Shown here: one piece after another, positions 14,594 to 23,377 of the stretch
How the letters are laid out: the number at the start of each line of letters is the position of its first letter
Position numbering within the stretch: position 1 is the stretch's first letter
DNA from: Clostridia bacterium
Lineage (GTDB): Bacteria > Bacillota > Clostridia > Acetivibrionales > STF1-152
NCBI GenBank assembly: GCA_028280575.1
Contig: JANQLN010000089.1
Span: 1-36,306 of the forward strand
Length of the DNA: 36,306 nt
Reading direction: 5' to 3'
Made by a program: the position numbers and the translations under genes
Notes under the pieces: generated by a model
What the model saw: the letters and a program-made list of their open reading frames with translations, nothing else
Databases searched by the model: none
Told to the model about the DNA's origin: nothing

Positions 14594-15526
14594 TCAATCC
14601 CTGAGAGTTCTTCCCGTCAAAGTTAAAAACACCGTTTCAAGTGTTGGCCTTTCAATATTAAGGGACAATATTTCACTTCCGCTTTCTGTTATTGTATCTA
14701 TCACTTTTCCAAGATTACTTATATTCCTTGCTGAAACAATAGAAAGCATGTTTTTTTCCAGCACTACTTCCTTTACCCCATCCATTTTTTTCAAGCTTTC
14801 CGTCAGCGTGTAATTGACATCCGATACCTTTATTTCGACTTTTTCATCGGAGGATACCATTTCCTTCAATTCATCCTTTGTACCGCCTGCAATAATACGC
14901 CCATTGTCCATAATAGTAATATAAGTGCACAGCTCCTCAACCTCTTCCATGTAATGAGAAGTGTATATTATTGTTGAACCCTTTCTGTTGAGCTCCTTTA
15001 CCGATTCTAGAATATGGTTTCTCGATTGGGGGTCAATGCCTACCGTTGGTTCATCCATAATAATAAGCTTCGGCTGGTGAACTATGGCACAGGCGATGTT
15101 AAGCCTTCTTTTCATACCGCCTGAAAACTTTTTAGGATAGCTTTCCCGCTTCTCCCAGATGCCTGTAAATTCCAGGGCCTCCTTTGCCCTTTCGGTTAGA
15201 AGGCTGCCTTTAAGGCCGTACAGCTTTCCAAAAAAAACTACGTTCTCATAAGCGGAAAGATCCTCAAAAACCGCTATGTCCTGGGGTACTATCCCTATTT
15301 CCTTTTTAATTTCCATTTCATTTGAGCCAAAATCCTTACCGAAAACGTTTATACTTCCCGAATCTATTTTGGTAAGCCCTAAAATAGTGTTTATTGTGGT
15401 GCTCTTACCTGCCCCGTTTGGTCCAAGCAGGCCGTATATTTCCCCTTCCCTGATCGACAGGCTGACATTGTCAACCGCCAGTACATCATTGTATCTTTTT
15501 ACTATGTTTTTAATTTCCAGTACCAT
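14594..15526 (-). CDS. ABC exporter ATPase (LnrL/DrrA-like)
   Basis: The 310-residue ATPase has Walker A GPNGAGKST (about 35-43), a Q-loop (GIVPQDIAVF), the signature FSGGMKRRLNIA, Walker B LIIMDEPTVGID and an H-loop TSHYMEE. A DrrA-type C-terminal extension after about residue 220 ends in PTLETVFLTLTGRTLRD. It powers the two permeases encoded just downstream. AAGGAGG lies 7 nt before the ATG. It is the first gene of an ATPase-permease-permease operon, followed by its own terminator and then the regulator pair. Confidence 0.92.
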   Translation of the reverse strand: MVLEIKNIVKRYNDVLAVDNVSLSIREGEIYGLLGPNGAGKSTTINTILGLTKIDSGSINVFGKDFGSNEMEIKKEIGIVPQDIAVFEDLSAYENVVFFGKLYGLKGSLLTERAKEALEFTGIWEKRESYPKKFSGGMKRRLNIACAIVHQPKLIIMDEPTVGIDPQSRNHILESVKELNRKGSTIIYTSHYMEEVEELCTYITIMDNGRIIAGGTKDELKEMVSSDEKVEIKVSDVNYTLTESLKKMDGVKEVVLEKNMLSIVSARNISNLGKVIDTITESGSEILSLNIERPTLETVFLTLTGRTLRD

Positions 15527-15741
15527 AATAAAACCTCCTTGTATCTAAATAATTGCCGCAATAAAATAATAATATAATTCTATTATTCTTATAAGTGATA
15601 ATTATAATAATCTAATATGACAATTGTAATATGCATAAACATGTCCTTTTGAAAATATAATACTTAAAGGATACTTATTTAAGCAAATTTGTATGGCAAG
15701 CAAATTGCTCATGCTCTGTTTAAAACGCAGAATGCTTTATT

Positions 15742-16032
15742 ATGAAAGTGGGCTTTAATATGTGGTCTTTTTTACTCAGCTTAATATGTACAATTGCACT
15801 AATATATCTTATAGCACCTGTGTTCGTTCCAAAATGCCATATTTGCAGTAAAAAAAAGTTAAGGCTTTTTTTCAGGATACATTGTGCGGTACTTATCCGT
15901 CCGGGTTACAGCGGATTTAAATCTGTTTGCAGGAAATGCTGCCGAAAATATGACATAAAAAATTTAGATGACCTTGACAAGGTTAAAAGAGTTTTGAAAA
16001 AAGTCTCCTATGATTTTAATTTTAAAATTTAA
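15742..16032 (+). CDS. Small membrane-anchored zinc-ribbon-like protein
   Basis: No family recognised. The 96-residue protein has one strong N-terminal membrane helix (WSFLLSLICTIALIYLIAP, about 8-26), then CHIC (Cys32, Cys35) and CRKCC near residue 63, spaced like a four-Cys metal site, and a basic C-terminus. The ribosome binding site is weak for both the ATG at 15742 and the ATG six codons later, which would suit the membrane helix equally well. It is 90 bp before the FAD protein gene on the same strand. The 215 bp upstream hold only A/T-rich sequence. Confidence 0.55.
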   Translation: MKVGFNMWSFLLSLICTIALIYLIAPVFVPKCHICSKKKLRLFFRIHCAVLIRPGYSGFKSVCRKCCRKYDIKNLDDLDKVKRVLKKVSYDFNFKI

Positions 16033-16121
16033 TTGTATAAAATCTATATTATGGAATATTGCCTTCACACAAAATAAACTGTATAATAAGAAAGGCATAT
16101 AAAAAATGGAGGATGGCTATA

Positions 16122-17525
16122 ATGTCAACCGATGCAATGAAATATGACATTGTCATAATAGGCGGTGGTACGGCGGGTATATTTGCTGCCTATGAGCTTA
16201 ATAAGCTGGTGCCGTCACTTAAGGTGCTTATAATTGAACAGGGGAATACCATACACAAAAGAAGCTGTCCTATTGTCCAGAATAATGCTCCAAGCTGTAT
16301 TAGATGCAAATCCTGTGACATTATGCGCGGATTTGGCGGCGCAGGTGCATTCTCAGACGGAAAGTTCAACTTTACGACCGAGTTTGGAGGATGGCTTACA
16401 GACTATATTCCATCTGCAAAGGTGCTTGAGCTTATAGACTATGTTGACGGCATCAATATGCAATTCGGAGCTACTGGCAAAAGGTTTACTACCAACAGCG
16501 ACGATGCACGCCGCTTAGAAAAGGAAGCTCTTAAATACGACCTCCATATACTGCATGCTTCGGTAAAGCATCTTGGAACAGAAAACAATTTAAAAATACT
16601 AAGGAGCATATATTCATACCTGGAGGGCAGGGTGGATATTCTTTGCAATACTTATGTTAAATCAATAAACAGGACAGACAGCGGATTTATCCTGCAATGC
16701 AAAAAAGGCAAGATAATAGAATGCCCTTATTTGATAGCTGCTCCGGGCAGATCGGGTGCCGAGTGGTTTTCCGGCCAGTGTATTAATCTCGGCCTCCATC
16801 TTATAAACAACCAGGTTGACATTGGAATAAGGCTTGAGCTTCCCGCCAAGGTATTCGAGCACATAAGCAGCGTTGTATACGAAGCAAAGCTTGTATACAG
16901 GACCAAGCTGTATGGGGATCTGGTAAGGACATTCTGCATGAATCCCTATGGTTATGTGGTTGCCGAAAATACGGATGGAATCATTACGGTAAATGGTCAC
17001 AGTTATTCGGCCCCGTCCAGGAGAAGTGAAAATACCAATTTTGCTTTGCTTGTAAGCAATAAATTCACTGAACCGTTCAAGGAGCCCTACAGATATGGCA
17101 AACATATCTCTTCACTGTCCAATATGCTGGGAGGCGGAGTGCTTGTACAAAGATTCGGCGATCTTACCAAGGGAGTCCGTACAAATGAGCACAGGCTGGA
17201 ACAAAGCTTTATAAAGCCCACATTGAAGGCAACACCGGGGGATTTAAGCCTGGTACTGCCCAAAAGGCACCTTGACAATATAACAGAAATGATTTATGCG
17301 CTGGACAAAATAGCTCCCGGTACGGCAAATTATGATACCCTGCTCTACGGGGTAGAGGTAAAATTTTACAGCTCCAGGCTTGAATTAAACGGTGAACTGG
17401 AAACAAAAGTACCAAATATGTTCGCAATAGGAGACGGCGCAGGTATTACACGGGGCCTTTCACAGGCTGGAGCCAGCGGTATCCATGCAGCCCGTGTGAT
17501 AGCCGGAAAAATTTCGGCAAAATGA
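16122..17525 (+). CDS. FAD-dependent dehydrogenase, COG2509 type
   Basis: The 467-residue protein has an N-terminal dinucleotide-binding fold (DIVIIGGGTAGIFAAYEL; GGG at 14-16, Glu39 at the end of strand 2). A cysteine cluster follows, C-x9-C-x2-C-x2-C (Cys49, 59, 62, 65), and then GFGGAGAFSDGKF. The C-terminal FAD motif is MFAIGDGAGITRGLSQAGASG. This pattern belongs to the COG2509 uncharacterised FAD-dependent dehydrogenases; substrate and partner are unknown. The start was moved from 16059 to the ATG at 16122, which follows GGAGG by 9 nt. The protein is cytoplasmic, and the Cys cluster could bind an Fe-S centre or zinc. Confidence 0.82.
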   Translation: MSTDAMKYDIVIIGGGTAGIFAAYELNKLVPSLKVLIIEQGNTIHKRSCPIVQNNAPSCIRCKSCDIMRGFGGAGAFSDGKFNFTTEFGGWLTDYIPSAKVLELIDYVDGINMQFGATGKRFTTNSDDARRLEKEALKYDLHILHASVKHLGTENNLKILRSIYSYLEGRVDILCNTYVKSINRTDSGFILQCKKGKIIECPYLIAAPGRSGAEWFSGQCINLGLHLINNQVDIGIRLELPAKVFEHISSVVYEAKLVYRTKLYGDLVRTFCMNPYGYVVAENTDGIITVNGHSYSAPSRRSENTNFALLVSNKFTEPFKEPYRYGKHISSLSNMLGGGVLVQRFGDLTKGVRTNEHRLEQSFIKPTLKATPGDLSLVLPKRHLDNITEMIYALDKIAPGTANYDTLLYGVEVKFYSSRLELNGELETKVPNMFAIGDGAGITRGLSQAGASGIHAARVIAGKISAK

Positions 17526-17650
17526 AGCGTTTTTAGACAACGACTCCTTTAAAAATCTATATGTATAGTGTATTGAAGAAATCCTTTATGGAACTTTTCT
17601 GCAGTGTCTTGCGTCTGATAAAATAACTAAAAACAAAGGAGTGACAAATT

Positions 17651-18085
17651 TTGAAAAAACTTTTGTTTATTTTACTTATTTTATCATTTGGCATCAGTAT
17701 TGCAGGGTGTGAAAAAGAAAACAAAAAGGAAACACCGGGAACAGGATCTGTTACATCTGCCGGTGATGATAACTGCCAGGTTGTTAAATACGGTGTCGCC
17801 GGCAATATTAAAGAGATAAAAGAGTCGGAAAACGATGATAAGCTTGGTTTTATTTATGTTGAAGGTTCCTCCGATAACGGAGCAGAATACGATAAAGCAA
17901 ATGTTGCCATTACAAAAGATACAACCATCTATGCCGATGAAAAGGCAGCATTTGAAGACCTGGTCGTTGGCCAGTATGTCCAGATATTTTTTGAGGGCCC
18001 AGTTATGGAATCATACCCTGTTCAAGCAACTGCAAAACAGGTAAACATTGTACCTGAAAATACAGGAGAAAACAACGAGGAATGA
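17651..18085 (+). CDS. Small lipoprotein, DUF3221-like
   Basis: A lipoprotein signal covers residues 1-20, with lipobox SIAGC and lipidated Cys20. After a charged linker, the domain at about 50-140 (IKEIKESENDDKLGFIYVEG, then ITKDTTIY, LVVGQYVQIFFEGPV and ATAKQVNIV) looks like the small beta-barrel of DUF3221 proteins. It would sit on the outer face of the membrane; the function is unknown. The start is TTG at 17651 with AAAGGAG about 10 nt upstream. The 125 bp before it show no clear promoter. Confidence 0.7.
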   Translation: MKKLLFILLILSFGISIAGCEKENKKETPGTGSVTSAGDDNCQVVKYGVAGNIKEIKESENDDKLGFIYVEGSSDNGAEYDKANVAITKDTTIYADEKAAFEDLVVGQYVQIFFEGPVMESYPVQATAKQVNIVPENTGENNEE

Positions 18086-18095
18086 TCCCGCCGGA

Positions 18096-18122
18096 CAAAG
18101 GGACAGGTAATCTGCCCCTTTG
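18096..18122. terminator. Weak convergent hairpin
   Basis: CAAAGGG and the following CAG pair with CTG and CCCTTTG across a short loop. The hairpin lies between the lipoprotein gene (end 18085) and the convergent batD-like gene (end 18178). There is no clean T-run on either side, so termination is uncertain. Confidence 0.35.
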
Positions 18123-18177
18123 CCTTAACAAATTTGAACACTGACCCGGCAAAACTTTCAGCCCAACCCGCGGTTAA

Positions 18178-19827
18178 CTACTTTATCATTTTATATATAG
18201 CCTTTATTTTATCCTTTAAATACATATGGCCTTTATCATGACTGTTTTTCCCGTTTTCCATATAATCCATGATTTCCAGTACCGGGTTGGCAAGCCCGGG
18301 GGCTGTAAGCCTGTTTATGATTGTGTGCCTGGAACTGGCTTTCAGACTCAGGTTGAAACGGTATTTAATCATGCTGTTAAGCAGATTATATATCTCGTTT
18401 TTATTACCTGCATTTTTTAATTGCCTGTATATATCCTGCAGCTTCTTATCATGCTTCTTTTTAAACAAAAAGAACAAAATAACCGGGACAGCAATTAAAA
18501 ACACTACTATGAATGCCACCAGCAGGATTAATAGGATATCTTTTTTAAATTGTATTGTCAAATACTCTTCGTCTTTTGTTTTGTAGCTTACCTGCTCAAT
18601 TTTAACCGTTTCCACCGGAGGAATTGCATCCTGTACCCGGTTTTGAACCTGGGGAATTTCACCCTTGACCTTAATAGTTGTACCGGGAATTTCAGCTTTT
18701 TCATAACTGCCTGATTCGGGATTAAAATACGATATATAAGCAGGTTCAATTTTTATATCCCCATTTTTTTCGGGAACCAGGATGACTTCAAATTCCTTTT
18801 GGGCTTTGTATTGACCATTTTCAATGCTTTCTTCAATATCCTTCTCAGTTTCATAAACTGAAAACCCGGGAATACCATCTTTTATTATTTTCTCTAAAAC
18901 CTCCAGATTGCAATTGCCGGAAGCTTTTACCCTGAGCGTCAGTGAGTCTCCATATTCAACCTCCTGCTTAGAGTAACCTGCTTCTAAATTCAATATACCA
19001 ACCAGCCCTGAAAAATCAACAGGCTGATTTGCAAGGGGCAGGGGTTTTACTGTTATTTCCTTTGGCTGTGTCTGCAGGTAAACGGGTTTGGAAGAATTAA
19101 AGAAATCGCCGGTACTGACATTGGCCTGAAAATTATATGCCGGTATGGTAATTGTACCTGTTTTTATGGGAGATAAATACATTTGCTTTGCTTCATATTT
19201 GACATACTTATTACCTTCAAGATAAACATAATTGGCCTTTAGCTTGTCCTCCGGAACATGGCTTATTATAAATCCGTCGATATTGAAATCATCCAAAAAG
19301 CCGAAATTCTCAATATTATACCGTGAATAGAGTTCATACACAAGGGCAACCTTTTGCCCAAAATATATATCTTCGTTTGAAACGTGTGCTTCAACAAACA
19401 AATCCTCAGCCTCTCCCCTTTCAACTGCATTTGCCTTTTCCACATTGATTTTAAGCTCATTTGTCTCATGGGTAACGCCGTTATATTCCACAATGCCCTT
19501 AAGTACAAAATTCCCCGTATCTTTAGGCATAATAATATGGTAAATATCCGTCTGGAAGCTTGTATCGCCATTGATAATACGGGTTGAAGCAGACTGCCTG
19601 CTTGATAGTACATTAAAATTTTCAAGGCCTTTAATTTCTTTCACCTCGGCCCCACGGGCATTTACCAGGGAAATAACCAGGCTGGAGCTTACTCCTTTTT
19701 CCATATTCAAGCTGTCTATATCAAGACGGAATTGAGGCTCTTTTGCCAGGACACCCCCCTTTGCCAAAATCATAAAAGCAGCTGTTATGAATAATATGAA
19801 GGCAGCTTTTGATTTTTTACCAGTCAT
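18178..19827 (-). CDS. BatD-like membrane protein
   Basis: The 549-residue protein has a signal peptide (about 1-28), a long extracytoplasmic beta-rich region of several Ig-like repeats, and one membrane helix near residue 430-455 (ILLILLVAFIVVFLIAVPVILFFLF) before a basic cytoplasmic tail. This is the layout of BatD in Bat (aerotolerance/VWA) operons. BatD probably scaffolds the VWA proteins on the outer face of the membrane; its chemistry is unknown. The ATG overlaps the end of the upstream TPR gene by 11 bp, so translation is likely coupled. It is the last gene of the operon. Confidence 0.8.
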   Translation of the reverse strand: MTGKKSKAAFILFITAAFMILAKGGVLAKEPQFRLDIDSLNMEKGVSSSLVISLVNARGAEVKEIKGLENFNVLSSRQSASTRIINGDTSFQTDIYHIIMPKDTGNFVLKGIVEYNGVTHETNELKINVEKANAVERGEAEDLFVEAHVSNEDIYFGQKVALVYELYSRYNIENFGFLDDFNIDGFIISHVPEDKLKANYVYLEGNKYVKYEAKQMYLSPIKTGTITIPAYNFQANVSTGDFFNSSKPVYLQTQPKEITVKPLPLANQPVDFSGLVGILNLEAGYSKQEVEYGDSLTLRVKASGNCNLEVLEKIIKDGIPGFSVYETEKDIEESIENGQYKAQKEFEVILVPEKNGDIKIEPAYISYFNPESGSYEKAEIPGTTIKVKGEIPQVQNRVQDAIPPVETVKIEQVSYKTKDEEYLTIQFKKDILLILLVAFIVVFLIAVPVILFFLFKKKHDKKLQDIYRQLKNAGNKNEIYNLLNSMIKYRFNLSLKASSRHTIINRLTAPGLANPVLEIMDYMENGKNSHDKGHMYLKDKIKAIYKMIK

Positions 19828-20626
19828 ATTCCTCCTCCTTACCCTGGTTTTTTATTTCCTGATTATTTTTAAGGCTGTCTTCCTCCTGTTTTTCCAGCAT
19901 GTCAAGCACTTGCGCAATTTCCCTGCCGGTCTGTTCATCATCCTGTCCTTGATTTGAAGCTTCGTCCTGCCCTTTTTCTTTTCCGGACTGCTGTTCCTGT
20001 GAATCCGACTGGCCTTGCTCCTGCTCACCTTCCTGTTTTGATTCTTCCGATTGTTCATTTTCCCCGGAATTCTCATCCTGTTTGTTTTCTTGGTTTTCAT
20101 GGTTTTCTTCCTGGTTATCCTGCTCTTCCTGGTTATCCTGACTGCTTTCATTGCTGCTCTCCTGCTGCTCAAGCTTGTTTTTTACATATTCATAATTATA
20201 CTTTAAAGCTATATCCTGCGGGAACTTGTAAATTCCCTGTTTATAAATCTGTAAAGCCTGCCGGTAAAACTCTGTTTTTTGTCCGGCATCACTTTCGGCA
20301 TCACCAAGCTTCAAGCTTGAATTACCTGAATTTAAGTATTTATCCAATTTATCGCCTGCATTATTATAGTATTCAACAGCCTGCCGGTAATCATTTAAAA
20401 GATATGATGCCTGGCCTGAATTATAGTTAAGGATAAGGTTTTCAGGCTTTTCCTCCAAACCCTTTCCATAAGCTTTTAGAGCCTTATCGTAGTTATTGGA
20501 AGCATAAAGGCGGTTTCCTTTAATAAGGGCCGTTTTTATGCTGTTATTAAAATCAATAATTCCTGTAAAAAACATTACTAATAGTATAATAGCCAAAAAA
20601 CCTGAAATAAGAGAAGCTTTCTTCAT
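19817..20626 (-). CDS. TPR protein of the Bat operon (BatC/E-like)
   Basis: The 269 residues comprise an N-terminal membrane anchor (SGFLAIILLVMFFTGIIDF), two to three tetratricopeptide repeats (about 30-155; NRLYASNNYDKALKAYGKGL, NSGQASYLLNDYRQAVEYYN) and a very acidic Gln/Glu/Asn/Ser tail (about 160-269). TPR proteins with such tails accompany BatA and BatB in many Bat loci and are thought to aid complex assembly. GAAGGA precedes the ATG by 5 nt, and the TAA of the upstream gene touches the ATG. The low-complexity tail explains the long spurious frames seen on both strands here. Confidence 0.8.
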   Translation of the reverse strand: MKKASLISGFLAIILLVMFFTGIIDFNNSIKTALIKGNRLYASNNYDKALKAYGKGLEEKPENLILNYNSGQASYLLNDYRQAVEYYNNAGDKLDKYLNSGNSSLKLGDAESDAGQKTEFYRQALQIYKQGIYKFPQDIALKYNYEYVKNKLEQQESSNESSQDNQEEQDNQEENHENQENKQDENSGENEQSEESKQEGEQEQGQSDSQEQQSGKEKGQDEASNQGQDDEQTGREIAQVLDMLEKQEEDSLKNNQEIKNQGKEEEYDW

Positions 20627-21604
20627 TTAAATCCTTCTCCTTTCCGGCATGAGATAAGCTGCCACAAACAGCAATATCCCTGTCCCCAGGAAATATTGGT
20701 AAAGCTGCCTGAATCTTTTTATCCTTTCCGTTTTAAATGTATCCCTCTTTAAAGCAGCTATATCCTTTAAAAGTAAATCAATTTCGCTGCCTGAGACGGA
20801 TGACCGGTAATATAAACCGCTGCCGGAAGCAGCCAGACTTTCCAGTACGGCCGGATTCAGTTTTGACATGACAAACTGTCCGCTGCTATCTTTTTTGTAA
20901 TCAATTCTCTTCTCTCCCATGGAATCATATACGGGAACTAAACCGCCTTTTTCGGAACCTATACCGATTGCATACAGTTTCATATGCTCATCCTTAATTT
21001 CTTTTAATACGTTAAGGCTGTCTGAGCCGTGTTCTTCACCGTCACTTAGAACTATTACTACTCTGTCGGCGCTTGAAGTCCTCTCAAAAGAATTATATGC
21101 CAGCCTGATTGCCTTACCCGCATTGGTACCGCCTCCTCCTATCATATCCGTATCAATCACCCTTAAAAACATCCGGGCCAAACGGTAGTCATCGGTCAAA
21201 GGCATCTGGATATAGGCAGCAGAAGAAAAGGGAATAAACCCAATCCTGTCCCCTTCAAGATTGTCCAGTATGCTTTCTATGATTTTTTTCGCCCTGCTTA
21301 TCCTGTTGGGTTTTATATCTTCAACCAGCATGCTCTTTGAGGTATCAATCAAAATATAGATGTCAAGACCCTCCCTGTTTACTTCCCTGTAACCTTTGAA
21401 GATTTGAGGCCCCAAAAGGGAAAAAACCATTAAACCCAATCCCAATGAAATCAGCACAATCCGAATTATTTTAAAATCAATCCTGGTACTCATTTTAAGC
21501 AAATCCATTATTTTTTGTTTTTTCCCATATCCCAGGATAAATATAATCAAACATGATATGGGAAGTATTATATATATTATGTTAAAAGGATATTCAAATT
21601 TCAA
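20627..21604 (-). CDS. VWA-domain protein BatB-like
   Basis: A membrane-anchored von Willebrand A protein. Two N-terminal helices (about 8-25 and 50-70) precede the VWA domain, whose MIDAS metal site DTSKS carries Asp87, Ser89 and Ser91, with TNAGKA and a later LSDGEEHG completing it. A C-terminal helix (YFLGTGILLFVAAYLM) closes the protein. I chose TTG at 21604 (325 residues), 9 nt after AAAGGGAGG. The longer frame to 21679 would run 59 bp into the upstream gene. It probably forms a complex with the BatA-like protein next to it. Confidence 0.82.
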   Translation of the reverse strand: MKFEYPFNIIYIILPISCLIIFILGYGKKQKIMDLLKMSTRIDFKIIRIVLISLGLGLMVFSLLGPQIFKGYREVNREGLDIYILIDTSKSMLVEDIKPNRISRAKKIIESILDNLEGDRIGFIPFSSAAYIQMPLTDDYRLARMFLRVIDTDMIGGGGTNAGKAIRLAYNSFERTSSADRVVIVLSDGEEHGSDSLNVLKEIKDEHMKLYAIGIGSEKGGLVPVYDSMGEKRIDYKKDSSGQFVMSKLNPAVLESLAASGSGLYYRSSVSGSEIDLLLKDIAALKRDTFKTERIKRFRQLYQYFLGTGILLFVAAYLMPERRRI

Positions 21605-21620
21605 TAAAATAATCCTCCCT

Positions 21621-22589
21621 TTACGGAATTTGTACAAAATAATAACGGTCAAGGAAAATACCTGTAAGCAGTAAAACAAGTGCGATCTTGATCAGAATAA
21701 AGGCAAGCTCGGTATATTGTTTAAAATTATCCTGCTCAAATTCAGTCTTTTCCAACTTGTTTATATCGGCAAATATTCCGGACAGGGCCTTTGAATCCCT
21801 GGCACGGTAATATTGCCCCTCCGTTATTTTTGCCATCTCCTTTAATAATTCTTCGTTCAGTCCCCCGTGGTACTGCCGGTACTGGGTCTGTCCAAAAACC
21901 TGGACTGGAATAATGGTTTTGTCCGTCCCCACACCGACAGTATATATTCTTATCCCCAGTTCTTTAGCCAGCTCGCTTGCAGTGTTGGGATTTATTGCAC
22001 CTGCATTGTTATCCCCGTCGGTAACAAGGACCATAATTTTGGATACGGCTTCACTTTTTTTAAGCCTGTTCAGCCCAACTGAAACAGCCATACCAATAGC
22101 TGTTCCTTCTTCATTAACAGATTTTGTACTTACTTCATTAAGTGACTGCCTGACTATATTATGGTCAAGCGTTAACGGTATCCTGGTATATGCAGTCCCC
22201 GCAAAGATAATCAGGGAAATCCTGTCACGGGGCCTTTCTTCGACGAAATCCTCTATCGTTTTTAATGCCGCTTCAAGGCGGCTCGGTTTTAAGTCAACAG
22301 ATTCCATTGAACCGGATACGTCAAGAACCACTGCAATATCAATTCCTTTCTGCCAGACAGGAGCAGCTTCCTGGTCAAGCTGGGGCCTTGCCATTGCAAT
22401 AACCAGGATGATAAGGCCGGAAACAATAATATACTTGCCTATTTTATGTTTAAAGGTCTTTTTCAAACCGGAATTTTCCAGCAGCTTAATACTGGAAAAT
22501 TTTAAAGCGGATTTCCTTTTTCTAATTAAGAATATATAAATGATAAAAGGTATTAAAAGCAGAAAATACCAATTTGCCAGCCGGATCAT
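21621..22589 (-). CDS. VWA-domain protein BatA-like
   Basis: At 322 residues it has the BatA plan: two N-terminal membrane helices (about 6-22, 52-68), a VWA domain with MIDAS DVSGS (Asp90, Ser92, Ser94), NEEGTAIGMAV and VTDGDNNAG, and a C-terminal helix (LAFILIKIALVLLLTGIFL). It sits in the membrane with the VWA domain probably on the cytoplasmic side, where MoxR-type ATPases are thought to act on the complex. The ATG overlaps the upstream stop (ATGA), so the genes are coupled. Confidence 0.85.
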   Translation of the reverse strand: MIRLANWYFLLLIPFIIYIFLIRKRKSALKFSSIKLLENSGLKKTFKHKIGKYIIVSGLIILVIAMARPQLDQEAAPVWQKGIDIAVVLDVSGSMESVDLKPSRLEAALKTIEDFVEERPRDRISLIIFAGTAYTRIPLTLDHNIVRQSLNEVSTKSVNEEGTAIGMAVSVGLNRLKKSEAVSKIMVLVTDGDNNAGAINPNTASELAKELGIRIYTVGVGTDKTIIPVQVFGQTQYRQYHGGLNEELLKEMAKITEGQYYRARDSKALSGIFADINKLEKTEFEQDNFKQYTELAFILIKIALVLLLTGIFLDRYYFVQIP

Positions 22590-23377
22590 ATTTTTCCCTC
22601 TTTTTCTTTTTCAAAGCTTTCAACCAGTTCCACAAGTTCTTCGTGCAATTTTTGCTTTCTGTCGTTTGAAACGGTAACCCCTGTAAATTTATAGTAATCA
22701 CTTTCTTTCAGCCAGGCTCCAATTGCCGGTAATTTTGTATTAAAATCCGGCACACAGCTTATTTCATCAATGATTTCTGTTGATGTTTTACCCTTGATCC
22801 GAAAATATGTTCTTGATTCTAAGTATTCCTTAAAGCAAAGTGTGAGCTTTACAAAATAGTCACTATCATAAAGTGCAATATTATTTGCCCGGCTTATAAA
22901 ACGCCGGTAAGGGCTTAACAAAGATATTCTCCTTTTTTTTACAAGCTTCCACAAATTAATCCCGCCCGTTGCCAAAAAAATAGTCAATAGAAAATAGAAT
23001 ACATACTGCCAATCTATTGAAAATCCAGCCTCTTTATGGCTTAAATCCCCTTCAAAAATTTCATCTCTTTCTATTTCATCCAGGGTTGATTTGACTATGA
23101 TTTTAATCTCCTTGTTACCTAAACGTACGGTTTTTTCCCCTGTTTCAAAGCTGCGCAGCGTAACAAGAAAGTCCTGGGAATCATTTTTTATATCCACTAT
23201 TTCAAAATCCTTGAACTTATTTCTCAGTTCAGCCTCAGTAAATTTTTGGGTTGAAATCCTTATATTAATTAAATCACCTACAAAAATACTCCTCTCGTCA
23301 GCAAATGCGCCGGGGGATGAAATATATAAAAGGGCAGATATTATTATCAGGTAAGAAGCTGCTTTTCCCTTTTTCAT
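22586..23377 (-). CDS. Membrane protein of the Bat operon, DUF4381-like
   Basis: The 263-residue protein starts with a signal peptide (AASYLIIISALLYISSPGAFA), has a short extracytoplasmic beta domain, a single membrane helix near 125-145 (WQYVFYFLLTIFLATGGINLW) and a helical cytoplasmic part. The position between the DUF58 and batA genes is typical of the DUF4381-type component, though the extracytoplasmic part also recalls a short BatD. It overlaps both neighbours by 4 bp. Function unknown. Confidence 0.65.
   Translation of the reverse strand: MKKGKAASYLIIISALLYISSPGAFADERSIFVGDLINIRISTQKFTEAELRNKFKDFEIVDIKNDSQDFLVTLRSFETGEKTVRLGNKEIKIIVKSTLDEIERDEIFEGDLSHKEAGFSIDWQYVFYFLLTIFLATGGINLWKLVKKRRISLLSPYRRFISRANNIALYDSDYFVKLTLCFKEYLESRTYFRIKGKTSTEIIDEISCVPDFNTKLPAIGAWLKESDYYKFTGVTVSNDRKQKLHEELVELVESFEKEKEGKI

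Noticed and set aside
19852-20172. Frames overlapping the acidic tail of the TPR protein
   Set aside because: They are shifted readings of the Gln/Glu/Asn-rich repeat and have no domain or start signal.
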